Under the pieces are notes generated by a model. The model ran no database searches and had not been told where the DNA came from. It was given only the letters and a program-made list of their open reading frames with translations. From Diphasiastrum complanatum (lineage: Eukaryota; Streptophyta; Lycopodiopsida; Lycopodiales; Lycopodiaceae): DNA of 64,000 nucleotides. The stretch covers positions 38,123,106-38,187,105 of the forward strand of contig CM055097.1 in the NCBI GenBank assembly GCA_029204225.1, given 5' to 3'. A program made the position numbers and the translations under genes. Numbering within the stretch: the stretch's first letter is position 1; each line of letters opens with the position of its first letter. Below, piece after piece: positions 1 through 11,251 of the stretch.

Positions 1-2771
1 CAACCATATTTCTTTTAACGAAAAATTGCTGCAACACATAATGGCGTGACCAAATAGTTGCTAGAATGAATAGAGGAAACAATAGTGCTGCTGGCGTCTT
101 GCTGACAACAAAAACAAGAACCGCACATGACAATTGTATGCTGGTATATAACCTCACTTTCTTGAGTGGTTGCTGTACAGAATCCATGAAAAACATTCTC
201 ATACGCCGAGTGGATTGCAAGTCTTTGAGACAAGAAAAAGACATCTGCATCCCAATTCTTTTTCTGTTAGATAAGAGTGCAATTGCAGAGAGACATGTAA
301 CACTACATTGAAAAAGTTTTTTGCCCCGCGCGAGTGGGGGGGGGGGGTGGGTTGGGGTAAATTGAGAAATAAGCTTAGGATCCTGTTCAACAGCTATGAG
401 AATTTCATCCAGGAACTCAGAAATTAAAGGGTGATTTCGGCTGTGTTTGCTCCAGCCCAAGTTTCAGGTTGTTTCAAAACCCCTAGGGGTACAAAAGTGG
501 ATGATCATCTGTGAATCATCTCATCTCAGAATTTACCTGCAAATTACCATAAAATTCCTGACTAATGCTCTTCTTTGCATAGTTTAATGCTCTTCAGGAA
601 GAGTAAAATCACACCAATTCTTTACATCAATACAACATTACGCTCTCCGCTGCAGGCAATTCTATTTTCCTGGAGCAATGAATGAAGATATTATGGGCTT
701 GTTGCCAAGCATCTTGCAATTCCATCAGTTTCCACATGATTCTAAACAATCATCATAGATTATAGCGAAATGTGTACTTAGGGCATAAAATGTTAAGAGA
801 CTTTGTGCTCCGCCTTCCAGCAGGAGGTTATGGTTGAAAAACTAACTAGTATGAAATTACAGTTTGTCAGGAGAAATACAAGGGAAATGTTGGAAACTAT
901 GGCTGCCTTCACAAATATGCATAATGCCAGTGCCTGCTTCCCATTTACCATGCCTCTTCTATCACGGTGCTTCATGAGTAATAAGCCAAGTATCAACAAG
1001 TATCGATTGGTGGGAAAGGAAGGTTCCTATTAGCAGGTACTAATTGCTCATTTAAAACGTGGAACTCACATATCAGTTCTAGCTTGAAAAACATAAAATA
1101 CGATGATTTCTAATCTGTTCGAGATGCTAGCAGATAACATTCAATGTATTTCCAATTGTCATCATGTACCATTCGATAACACATTTATCCCGGAAAAATA
1201 AATCTCACCTAATGAAAGGCCCAAAGAGCATGAGTTTGTAAATCTACGTCTACCGAGAAGAAATCCAACCACCACTGCCGTAAGGGCATTACTTTATAAC
1301 CTGAATTACTGATTATCTAAAGCCATGTGCGAGAAAGAAGGAAAAGATTTTGGAATTTGCAATTCCATGTACAGCATATAAGCCAGTGCTGGAATCCAAA
1401 ACCCTTTATTCTTTTTCCGTTTTATAATGAGTGACTACTTGCTACGACAAATTTTGTTTATTGGTGATTACAATGCCAATGTTATCCTATGCAATTCTGA
1501 AAACAGCACCAATGCTGCTTAATCAAAATAATATCTATAATCAAGATAAGGCTTTGGTAGAATGTGACTTAAGGTGTAGGTTTCATTCGTTTGACTAGAA
1601 AGAAACCTGACTGCTAAGTCTTGCTGTAATGGCAAATCGTTTGCTAGGGGAGCTACATGAAGATAATTTATTGTAATTTTACCAGCAGAGAAACATACCA
1701 GGATAAAAAACCCAGCAAACAAACTTTTTGGGACCTTCTCTACAAGCAACAGCACCCCTGGAAGAAGTGGAAGCACTGAGAGCAGTGATGCCGCGATTCC
1801 AGACACACGTTGCACTTCAAACACCCCCTTTAAATCCATCTCAATTTCTTCATCAGAGTAATTTTGCCTGCCAGTAAGCGCATGCTTGTGCTTCATAGTC
1901 TGTGGCAGTTTTTTGAAAAGCTCAATAATTAAGATTGACACTCCATTCCATAACAATAAACTGTCTGCAAGGCATTGATGCAATCTCAAAAAAAAAAAAA
2001 TCTCATAGAACAACCCTTTTGCAATATTTGGCATGATTTTAAGATACATCTATTCACGTTGGTAGGTTTTGATTATTCCTCCATTTAATTCTGATTGATG
2101 AACAATGCACATCCAGGGATCGATCAACCTGTCTATAGAGGCCATAACACGTGGGGATGCCCAAAATGCTGCAGAGACACGTAAGTCCTGCCAGAATGAA
2201 CAGATCCCAGCTCTTGGATGTGCACTTCTGGCTCTTTGATTCTCCTTCAACCTGCATGCAATGATATCTTTAGATGGCAGCAGCAGGCTACCACACGAAT
2301 GTTTAAGCATGAGCAGTGAACAACAGAATAAAAACAATTTTTTTCTGCAAGGGGATATCTCATATGGAGCTCCCGACAGTAAAAACTACGGATGGTAACT
2401 AGCATATGAGAATAAGATTTCTTGACATCCAGAAAATTAAGTGGAGCCTCGGGTCCAGTATATTTACAAAGTTTCTGGAAAGCGATTAAGAGAATGCTTT
2501 AGTGACTAGTTACTGCTTACTTCAACGAGCATCGCAGTGGCATTATGGTCAACAAACATCATAATGGCAAGAAGAGAGCCTGGAATCAATGCCAGAAGAA
2601 CTGCCCAGATGGGAAGGTGTTCCAGCTTCACGATCGTCCCGAACGTTCGTAGATTGTCTGTGTGATGTAGAACCTCTCCCATTTGAACCCGAGGAAGCCT
2701 CACCTGCTCCAATCTGGGCAGGTATGACAAACCTGCAAAAGCTCAATCCATCATTACAATTGATCAATCCT

Positions 2772-2848
<77 letters not shown>

Positions 2849-3946
2849 AGAGAGAGAGAGCCTACCTGTAAATAGCAGAAAAGTGAAAGCAGCACCATAG
2901 TTGTGAATGACCTCGCGAGTTTGACGATCAAAGCAGTGCCATTCTCGTGCTCCACTCAAAAACATTCCCAACACAAATGTACAAGTTGCCAGCCACAATG
3001 ACAGGATCGAGCCATCCATCGGTATTTTGTGCGAAAAAAAGCCAAGAATTTCCTGAATCCCATTCCACAGGAAGATCATCGCCGCGAACATTCTCACTAC
3101 CTCCCAGCTAAAGAGGGTCAGGTGCAGGCATGCGATCTTTGATGAATTAGTGACTGCCAAGATCACCAGAAACAAAGAAGCCCATATCCCAATGCAACCC
3201 ATCCAAGGAAGAAACTCCAACGATAATCTGTGGGCTGTCTCGGCAACGGCAACAACAAACATAAGAGATGGAGCGCTTACTCCCATGATCATTACAGGCT
3301 GAGATCCCAAAAGCACAAAGATGATGCCACAAATGGACGATGAGAATAGAACTTCTGCTGTTCCAATGTTACCATTTGTCTTCTTCTGAAGCCATGTCCC
3401 GAATATCATCGCAGGGAGGAAGCTTGCCCAGAATATTAAATGCGCCACAAACACCATTCTGCCATGCAGTCCATGTGTCCATTGCTTTCTGTAGAAATGC
3501 AGAAGCTCTAACAGTCTGTAGCTCAAATCTCTGAATACATTCCAAGCTGTGCTGCTCGGCTGTTTTCTCTCTCCACCATTTTCCTTCATTTTGTTGGTTG
3601 GCAGAGTTGATAAATGGCTTTGAAAAGGCTGCTCATGTTCATGGCTTTGTTCACAGATCATAACGTCTGAAAGCGGACGTTTTGATCTCTGTTTCCAGTC
3701 ACTCTTCTTCTGATCTGCCGCTACATTCTGATTCAGTTGGACGTCTGGGATGTATATTACTTTTTTATAGAGAGTGGGTTCTTGTCCTTCCTTGGGCGAG
3801 GATGAGGAGCCATACTGAGATGGAGAGGGCAGGGGATACCCACGAGTGTAGCTAATAACCGAGGTGCTGGGGATATCTTCTTCAGCTACCTCAATCTCCG
3901 TAGGAGGTCGTGGATAGACGTAATTTGGAAACTGCTCCATTGCCAT
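1..3946 (-). CDS. SLC4/BOR-type anion (borate/bicarbonate) transporter, multi-exon, 3' end outside window
   Basis: A plasma- or endomembrane transporter of the HCO3_cotransp family, which in plants exports borate. Exon 1 (3946-2866) starts at an ATG and encodes about 360 residues: a hydrophilic N-terminus of roughly 160 residues, then membrane segments from about residue 165, with the family-like stretch SSICGIIFVLLGSQPVMIMG. It ends at an ACAG/gtaggc donor. Exon 2 (2732-2521) opens after gcttttgcag and continues as LSYLP, as the family requires, then TM segment and FVDHN. Exon 3 (2251 to about 2052) carries KSWDLFILAGLTCLC and LGIP. Exon 4 (from about 1988 or 1966 to 1699 or 1683) carries FEVQRVSGIAASLL, matching the family's QRVS motif. 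A further exon (172 to the window edge) carries SKTPAALLFPLFILATIW, the penultimate TM region. The short exon expected between 1683 and 172 was not located. Compared with typical plant BOR proteins, the N-terminus is far longer and the sequence is divergent, so the substrate is uncertain. Confidence 0.8.
2774..2860. repeat. (GA)n/(CT)n microsatellite in transporter intron 1
   Basis: An almost pure GA dinucleotide run of about 85 bp on the plus strand (CT on the gene's strand). It lies inside intron 1 of the SLC4-type gene, between the donor at 2865 and the acceptor before 2732. On the transcript it is pyrimidine-rich and could serve as an extended polypyrimidine tract, although a separate cttttgcag acceptor follows it. 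The run is likely to vary in length between individuals. Confidence 0.95.
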
Positions 3947-5338
3947 ATTGATTGTTTCAGAGTTGTGATGAGCTGATTGTCCTCATCCTTCACAAGGATG
4001 ATTGGTTAACATTAGATGATCTCTTCCTACAGCCACGTTTTCTTCTAGTATAGTCTAACTTATTACGTTACTCGTAAAAGAACTAGATCGATGGCTGGTA
4101 CCCCAATCTGAGCCTTTCTCTTTTCATTCAAAATTTACTAATCGGCAGCAGATAGAACAGGTCTCTCGTTGCTAATGCAAACTCCAAATGAGGGCTCGTA
4201 ATCTCAATATTCAATCCGGCGCATCAGCTGAATACTTCCTGCCGATCTAACAGCTTACAACTCTTTTATCGCAACTCCAACGCCAAATCAGCTGAGCTTA
4301 TACTGTATGCATAACACACACAAAAACAAGTTCTGTGATCTACGGGCCCCCACAGTTCACACCCCTCCCCCCAAGGCTCACATAAACCGAGCTGGTGATT
4401 TGTTATTCTTTTCTGTTGTTGTAGCTGGTGGTATTTGCTTTGGTGACTGTACTATAATCTATAACTCAACTCGCTTGCACATATAAAAAGGCATTGGATA
4501 AATCAAGGAAGCACCACAATGTACTTCACGTGCTTCCTTTGCATGCTTGTAAGTTGTGGGCTTGGATCATTACAGTGTTACACATCTATGCATGCATCAT
4601 GACTATCACTAGTGCCATTGCTGTGTTGGAAAGCGAAACCATAATGCTCTCACCTGCATTAATTTCGTGCCAATCACATGTCTACTTGTAGTGTCTTTAC
4701 TCACGACAGGTCATGGGATAAAAGTCTCTATGTTTTCACTATAAGGCAGGACAGTGGACTCATGAGCTACATGAGCTTGTATTTGTCCAAGACTTAAGGT
4801 AGTGAGCGTGCTAGGTTTATTGTGAGAATAGCTATTTGAAGTCACAAGTACAAAGAAAAACGGGCTTGCTTTTTCATTGGACCAATACAATCCAACACAT
4901 TGTCAAGTCAACATCCAATATTATAGCTTTGGTTGGAGATCAACTTTCTAAATTGGAGAATTGCTCAATATGCAAGCAATTTCAATTCCACTAGGATGTA
5001 TGGTCAAGATAAATTGGTTCCCTCATCTCATGTAAATTGTTGCTTTCACTAATTGCCAAAGGAGAATTAAGACTCGACAAGTCAAATGCATCTCATCTTC
5101 AAATATTGAGCAAACTATTTTTTCTTTTCTCTATTGATTAAGGGGAACCAATTGTTACCTTTAACTACAAAGCATTTATAATCCCAACTCTGGTGGCTAA
5201 TCGGTTGTTGGGACAAGCAGATTGTGGGATAGAGCAAAGCAAATTCCAGCCCATAGCTGGTAAGAGATGAAATGAAAATAGGGGATGGTTAATTTTGTGT
5301 TGTCTAAGAGACTAGAAATAAAATTTTGTTTCTTCACA
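3947..5338. other. Intergenic region upstream of the transporter gene
   Basis: No ORF with recognisable protein similarity and no transposon domain could be read here on either strand. It should hold the promoter and 5' UTR of the minus-strand transporter gene. I saw no convincing TATA box in the expected place on that strand. A plus-strand tatataaaaagg near 4480 faces away from the gene. Confidence 0.5.
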
Positions 5339-5635
5339 GAAGGCTTAGAGCCTGTCCACACCTCGTGGGGTGCCTTGCCTGAGAGGGCCTTGGTTGAACA
5401 TCTGTTCTGGACGTAAGCTGCAGTGGAGACAGCTTCGGCCTAGAATCTCTTGGGCAACGATGCATGCACTAGCATACATTTGGCTGATTCAACCAGGGTG
5501 CGGTTCTTCCTCTCGGCTAAGCCATTAGACTGAGGACTGTAAGGAGTGATGAATTGTTGCTCAATTCCTTGGCTTTGGCAGTACTCCTTAAACTCGATAG
5601 AGGTATATTCTCCACCATTGTCTGACCTTAGGGCC
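5339..5635 (-). pseudogene. Ty1/copia integrase core fragment (host element, distal part)
   Basis: Reading the minus strand from 5635 gives the copia integrase core around LRSDNGGEYTS (second catalytic Asp), then SPQSNGLAERKNRTL with the catalytic Glu, then ASLPKRF followed by an in-frame stop, and AAYVQNRCSTKAL. The fragment begins exactly where the LTR starting at 5636 has been inserted. It is co-linear with the gag/protease fragment on the same strand at 8122-9127, so the two are probably halves of one element. The first catalytic Asp region, the GAG-pre-integrase domain and everything after integrase are missing. Confidence 0.85.
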
Positions 5636-6583
5636 TGTTGGATTTATTCACTCTACTCTCCTTAAATCCCATTTTAATCTGCCTCGATTCATGCTGCATA
5701 TTTACTAACGTTGTCGCGCAGTCTGCATATTTACATGCAAAATCGTACAGACGAAGAAAAGGGGACACTATCTTACAGAATGCCAAAGGTGCCCTAAAAG
5801 CAAAGGCACCTTTGTAAATCTAATCCTAAGGCTACTCGTAAGAGTGATGCACTTTTTGCATTGTCATCACCAATGATCACTTCAGCACTGACTGATGTCG
5901 CACCCTTTCCATGCTCACCCCATGCAGCTGCACTAACAGATTGGACAACGACTACAGCCACCCACGATCTCTTACAGACAGCACATCCACTCTGTACTTT
6001 CCACATCTGCACACATGTAATATAATGTATATATACTGGATACCATTTGCATATTCAGCTTAATCAGGTTAATGAGGTTAATGAGTGAATGAGTTGATGA
6101 GTTGATGAATGAGACGAAGTAGATGCCTTGCGCATTGATTCTTGATTGTCAGCAATAAGATTTTATTCCTTTACAGATTGCATAAGCTTCGTAGGACACG
6201 CGATTTCGTCCGCTATTATCTTGTGCTCTACCGCATTTTTGACCTGTATACATGATATACTTAATCTGATACAATTCTTTGTTCTGCGTTCAGATATGTT
6301 AATATTGCTATGCTTATCATTCATTCTGTTTGATATTTCTAGTTGTTCTTTCTGGTAATAGATGACTAACATTTAGTCGTGTCTTTCGCGAATCATTCGC
6401 GACTAATTATCAGTCGAGCACCGTTTAGCCCTTCGCGAATCATTCACGACGAATAGTTTGTCTTACTATTTGCGACACACCATTCTTCTGGAACTTCATT
6501 CATTTATTAAAGTTTGGCTACGTAATCAAGAACGACTATGATTCCCATCACTACCATTTTGTTCATTCTGATAGGCGTAGTCA
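5636..6583 (+). repeat. Copia 5' LTR (about 948 bp)
   Basis: Begins TGTTGGATTTATTCAC and ends GGCGTAGTCA, so it has the TG...CA termini of an LTR. It matches 7170-8121 along its whole length with scattered differences. It includes a microsatellite-like series of short gttaatgag/ttgatga units near 6065-6110 and palindromic TCGCGAA-type motifs near the end. The sequence after it (6584 on) is not a primer-binding site, so the element has lost that part of its interior. Confidence 0.85.
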
Positions 6584-7169
6584 TGCTTTCGGAGAGAGTT
6601 GTATAGCTCGTTCCGCTGCACACGAACATTTTCTGTTCGAGTTCGTTTCTCGTTCGTGTTCATCTTACCTCTATCCTCATCAGCTCAGTGGTTATTCTGG
6701 CTGGGGAGGAGATGCAGACAATCGTAAGTCCACATCTGGATTTACATTCTTCTTCAACGGCAGTCCTACTTCGTGGAACAGTTGTAAGCAAACCTCTATC
6801 ACACTTTCTTCTACTGAAGCAAAATACATTGCTGCTTCTCAATCTATTAAGGAAGCATTTTGGTTGAGAAATTTGCTGTTAGACATCAATTTGTATCAGT
6901 ATAGCCCCACAATTTTGTTTGTGATAAGCAAAGTACTATTGCCTTATCGGCCAACCCTAGATTTCATTCTAGGAGTAAGCACATTGATATCAAATATCAC
7001 TACATCAGGGGCAAGGTTCTCGACAGAGAGGTGAGCTTAACGTACTACAGAACGCTGGACATGGTTGCAGACATATTCACAAAAGCACTCAATGTTAATG
7101 CACACAACAAAGTTTGTGCATTGCTCAATTTGAAGATCAAGGCATTCACGGATCCAGATTAAGGGGGGG
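6584..7169 (+). pseudogene. Copia RNase H remnant and polypurine tract between paired LTRs
   Basis: Plus-strand reading gives the C-terminal part of copia RT/RNase H: YSGWGGDADNRKSTSGFTFF, then SLSSTEAKYIAASQSIKEAFWLRNLL, and after a one-base shift near 6910 the family-typical RFHSRSKHIDIKYHYIRG and DMVADIFTKAL motifs. It stops at TAA (7160-7162), followed by a G-rich polypurine tract (aaggggggg) directly before the 3' LTR. Only about 590 bp of interior survive, so gag, protease, integrase and most of RT are deleted. The unit is non-autonomous. Confidence 0.85.
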
Positions 7170-8121
7170 TGTTGGATTTATTCACTCTACTCTCCTTAAG
7201 TCCCATTTTAATCTGCCTCCATTCATGCTGCATATTTACTAACGTTGTCGCGCAGTCTGCATATTTACACGCAAATTTGCACAGACGAAGAAAAGGGGAC
7301 ACTATCTTATAGAATGCCAAAGGTGCCCTAAAAGCAAAGGCACCCTATAAATCTAATCCTAAGGCTACTCGTAAGAGTGACGCACCTTTTTCATTGTCAT
7401 CACCAACGATCACTTCAGCACTGATGGACGTCGCACCCTTTCCACGCTCACCACCCCATGCAACTGCGCTAATAGATTGGACAATGACTGCAGCCACCCA
7501 TGATCTCTTACAGACAGCACATCCACTCTGTACTTTCCACATCTGCACACCTGTAATATAATGTATATATACTGGATACCATTAGCATATTCAGGTTAAT
7601 CAGGTTAATGAGGTTAATGAGTGAATGAGTTGATGAGTTGATGAATGAGACGAAGTAGATGCCTTGCACATTGATTCTTGATTGTCAGCAATAAGGTTTT
7701 ATTTCTTCACAGATTGCATAAGCTTCGTAGGGCACGCGGTTTCGTCTGCTATTGTCTTGTGCTCTACCGCATTATTGACCTGTATACATGATATACTTAA
7801 TCTGATACAATTCTTTGTTCCGTGTTCAAATCTATGTTAATATTGTTATGCTTATCATTCATTCTGTTTGATCTTTCTAGTTGTTCTTTCTGGTAATAGA
7901 TGACTAACAATCAGTCTTGTCTTTCGTGAATCATTCGCGACTAATTATCAGACAAGCACCGTCTAGCTCTTCGAGAATCATTCGCGACGAATAGTTTGTC
8001 TTACTATTCGCGACAAACCATTCTTCTGGAGCTTCATTCATTTTTTAAAGTTTGGCTACATAATCAAGAACAACTATGATTCCCATCACTATCGTTTTGT
8101 TCGTTCTGATGGGCGTAGTCA
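7170..8121 (+). repeat. Copia 3' LTR (about 952 bp)
   Basis: Partner of the LTR at 5636-6583, with the same TG...CA ends and preceded by the polypurine tract. Its right end abuts minus-strand copia coding sequence that breaks off within NLLSV at 8122. The five bases on the left (GGGCC) and right (TGGTA) of the whole unit differ. A simple target duplication is therefore absent, and sequence must have been lost at one junction. Confidence 0.85.
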
Positions 8122-9127
8122 TGGTACAGAGAGCAAATTCATAGATAAATTTGGTAAATACAGGACTTTAGAAAGTAGCTTAGACTGATCATTTGTAAAG
8201 CTTAATCTTACAATACCTTCACCTTTAATAGCTTGTGTGCTATTGTCGCCAAGGTGAATATATTTCTTGGTACTGTAAGGTGTATAGGACTCGAAACAGC
8301 CAATGAGACTGGTCATGTGCTGAGTGGCTCCGGAATCCAAGAACCAAGAACTATCGCCGGATGCTCCTTGATGGCTGGTCATGAAGGCATCATGATCCGC
8401 TTCTTGAATAGGCTGTGGAGCTTTTGCAGCTGCATTTGCCACTTGATTCGACTGCCCCTTGCTGTTGTTCTTTGCTTGTAGTATCCGATAGTCTTGAATT
8501 TTGTGGTTGTTTCGCTTGCAGTTTCTACAAAACAACTTCTTCTTCGTCTGTGAATTCGATTGTTCTTTGTGTTGTGCTCGTTTTAGGTTTGGCTTTGATT
8601 GCTTTGGGCCTTTCTTCTTCTTTTGCTTAGTCGTGCTCTTGTTGGTGTATAAAGTGTGAGAATCAGTTGAGGAACTTGAGGCTTCATTCCTCTGCGTGTC
8701 TTCTTGCAACAACATAGTAATGACTCTCGAAAGAGTCAGTTCTGGATGTGTCGTGATGATCATCACCCAGCTGTCGTATGAGCTTGGAAAGCTTGTAAGC
8801 AGTTGCATCATTGCGTCTTGATCGTCTATGATAGATCTGACAACGACCATTTGCCTTAGTAGGTTATTGAATTAGTTGATGTGATTCTCCAGGGAATCAC
8901 CATTCGTCATCTTGAGAGAGTAAAATTTCTTCCTAAGATGTAGCTTGGAAGCTATATCTCGCACTTCGTATAGTGTGCTCAAGATGTCCCAGACTTTTTT
9001 TGATCTTTGGGCCTCAGATACATGGCCGATCTGGGTATCCGTAATGTTGAGGATGATCAACGCGAAAGCCTTTCCATCCTTCAGCTTCCATCTAGAAATT
9101 GCTGCATCGTCTGCTTCGGGTTTCTCT
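8122..9127 (-). pseudogene. Ty1/copia gag and protease (host element, proximal part)
   Basis: Minus-strand reading from 9127 gives the copia gag (UBN2-type) region: SRWKLKDGKAFALIILNI, WDILSTLYEV, then after a stop near 8875 MMQLLTSFPSSYDSW. A Lys-rich stretch leads to a zinc knuckle CRNCKRNNHKIQDY whose last Cys is Tyr, so the knuckle is broken. Protease follows with WFLDSGATQHMTS (Asp-Ser-Gly active site intact), and the frame runs to NLLSV. The plus-strand copia LTR cuts it there, and the LTR at 9128 cuts its N-terminal side. Integrase of the same strand resumes at 5635. Confidence 0.85.
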
Positions 9128-9377
9128 TGTTAGAAATCAATGATAAAAATCATTGTTACTGTTTACGAGGTACATTAATGTTGACAGCTGTGACCAACTG
9201 TCATTAGCCATAGGGTAGCCTATTAGGCTACTCGTAGGTCTTCTCTCTCAAGGTTTATTTGTACATTTGACATTTAGTATGATATAGAGTGATAGTGTGA
9301 TTGTGCATGTTCTTCTTCCGCCTTCTTGTGGTGAATGCTTGATGTTGCATATATGATTGTTGACATGGTATCAGAGC
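9128..9377 (+). repeat. LTR (9128-9365) with tRNA-Met primer-binding site
   Basis: Begins TGTTAGAAATCAATG and ends ATTGTTGACA, then TGGTATCAGAGC at 9366-9377, the standard copia primer-binding site complementary to the 3' end of initiator tRNA-Met. The LTR is about 238 bp. It is inserted into the minus-strand copia gag at 9127/9128. The interior after the primer site (9378-9880) has no readable gag, and the 3' half of this element is not found. Confidence 0.75.
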
Positions 9378-9880
9378 AGCAATAGTCCTGCGTTCCTGAT
9401 CAGTGGATACAGCTTGTCACAGGCTCTGCAATGAAGTGAGAAAGTTCTTCACGGGAGGTGAAAGCTTGGAGAGAAAAAAACGGCTGGAAGAAATCCTTCT
9501 TTGGTGTATTTTGCAGGTTTGAGATGAGAATCATCAGTGGGGAACACAGACACAGTCCCAGAGGCATCAGCACGAGATCTTGATAATTGCGAAGCTCTTT
9601 GTTCATGGCAATGTTCTTGAGTGAAGTTTCTATGAGCATGCTTGATTTCCTTGTATTGTGGATTAACTAGTTTCTTGTTTCCTTGTTTCTTGCTTAGTTG
9701 TGGATTAGGATTCATTTCTTGTTTGTGGAATAAGGTAGGAATCAGCACTCAAGTAAACTAAATAGGCTGGAATAGTGGTGTAGATCTTGCATACTTTCTT
9801 ACATTCCAGTTCTTGATTGTTCTTGAACAATCTAGGCATCAAGAAATGAGGTTTTCTTGATTCTTAGACTGCTAAAATGT

Positions 9881-10225
9881 TGTTAGGAATCTAGTTACTT
9901 GTTTCTTGTTCCTTGCTTCAGTAGTTAATCTTGTTTTTGATCGCTTTCTAATTTAGTAGATAGTGGTAGGATTGCTCCCAGTTTCAGAATATTGATCTTC
10001 TTGAGCTATGTCTAGTTACATGACTGGTTTATGCATGTAGTTGAGTATCGGATCCGTGAGTCCCACTGACAGGCTGGAAAATACATGTTGCAATCTGAGT
10101 AACCCTTCTGTTTTGTAATTGTTCTAATAAGAGGAAGAACCGTAAGAACCGTAACTACAGAAGAACGAAGAAGAAGTAAAAGAAACAACAAAACCGTGTT
10201 CACAAATTTAAAAAATCTGTGAACA
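9881..10225 (+). repeat. LTR, full-length copy of a second family
   Basis: Begins TGTTAGGAATCTAG and ends AATCTGTGAACA. From 9917 to its end it is a close match to 29720-30028, and both copies stop at the same CTGTGAACA, which fixes the right boundary. Here it is followed by tttggcgatattcc and then the leader repeats and pol of a gypsy element. At the other locus it is followed by a copia gag. Which of the two owns this LTR is not settled. Confidence 0.65.
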
Positions 10226-10389
10226 TTTGGCGATATTCCACAGCTACACAGACATTAAACCAAGCCATATCTTCTAATCTATGCTGCCAAACAATCGCTC
10301 TGCGACCTCCCACACGTTCATTGCAGAGCTCGCCACTTTGGTCCTGACCGACGTGCAGCTCATTTCTCAGCCGGCCGAAGGCCTCTTTA

Positions 10390-10720
10390 ACATCTCGACT
10401 GAAGGCAACCTTCAAATCTCAACCGGAGCCTTTAGTCCTGATCTCAGCCTAAGCAATCCTTCACATCTCAACCGGAGCCGAAGGCAACTTTCAAATCTCA
10501 ACCGGAGCCAAAGTGCTCTATTCAATCTCAGTTGAAACCCAACGCTTAAATCTCAGCCAAAGAGATTTTCAATCCCAACCGAAGCCATTTTTCAACTCTC
10601 GACCGACAAGATCTTATCACGTCTCGACCGAAGAGTTTTTGTTCAATTCTCGACCGGAGGGTCTGGGTCCAATCTCGACCAAATGGATTTCTTCCAATCT
10701 CAACCAGACCAGATTCATGC
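10390..10720 (+). repeat. Degenerate short tandem repeat in gypsy leader
   Basis: About a dozen units built on AATCTCAACCGGAGCC and AATCTCGACCGAA-like cores, spaced irregularly at about 20-30 bp. The same core forms a far more regular array at 27869-28440. The units make no consistent reading frame, so this is a non-coding leader or untranslated repeat rather than a protein repeat. Confidence 0.75.
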
Positions 10721-10799
10721 TCGACCACCAACCTTTTCAACGACAATCTTTCTGTCAAACCAAACGACATACAAGCTGCACTGCTATAAATGAGAGCAA

Positions 10800-11220
10800 C
10801 GATACGGGCTTGTATAAGCCTTGAGCCGTAGCCATCGTAAACCACTACATGATCGCCTTGAGCCGTAGCCATCACCAACACCAGCACCATCGCTCTCGTT
10901 AGAACCGTAGTCACACACCTCCACCGCTCTCGTTAGAACCGCAGTCACACACCTCCACCCTTCCAATGGTAGAAACCAAATTCCAGATATTGCACCAGTC
11001 GTCTTGAACCATAGCGACCACAATCCACTCATGTCATTCCTTCACCCGTAATAATTCAGATACATTCATTCCACCGCAACCAGTCGCCAACCATCGCAAA
11101 CCGTGAGGACCGCAACCCATCGCACACTGTACGAACCGTCATCCATCATAACCCGTAGGCATCATAATCTATCGTAACCGTACGAATCGTAAACCATCGC
11201 AAACACCGGTCATCCCTCAC
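10800..11220 (+). repeat. CCGTA/CATCG-rich leader with a 33-bp direct repeat
   Basis: Low-complexity stretch of alternating cgtaaccatcg, cgcaaaccgt and related words between the leader repeat and the gag fragment. A unit reading cgctctcgttagaaccg(t/c)agtcacacacctccac occurs twice in tandem near 10890-10960. No coding potential was seen. Confidence 0.6.
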
Positions 11221-11251
11221 AAACCGTTCAGAAGCCTGGGAAAGAACAGTA

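Noticed and set aside
2589-2900. Plus-strand ORF with a long Arg-Glu repeat
   Set aside because: It is the translation of the GA microsatellite and lies antisense to the transporter exon 2 and intron 1.
8122-8134. TGGTACAGAGAGC after the LTR, resembling a tRNA-Met primer site
   Set aside because: It follows the 3' LTR, not the 5' LTR, and is fully explained as minus-strand copia protease coding sequence (NLLSV).
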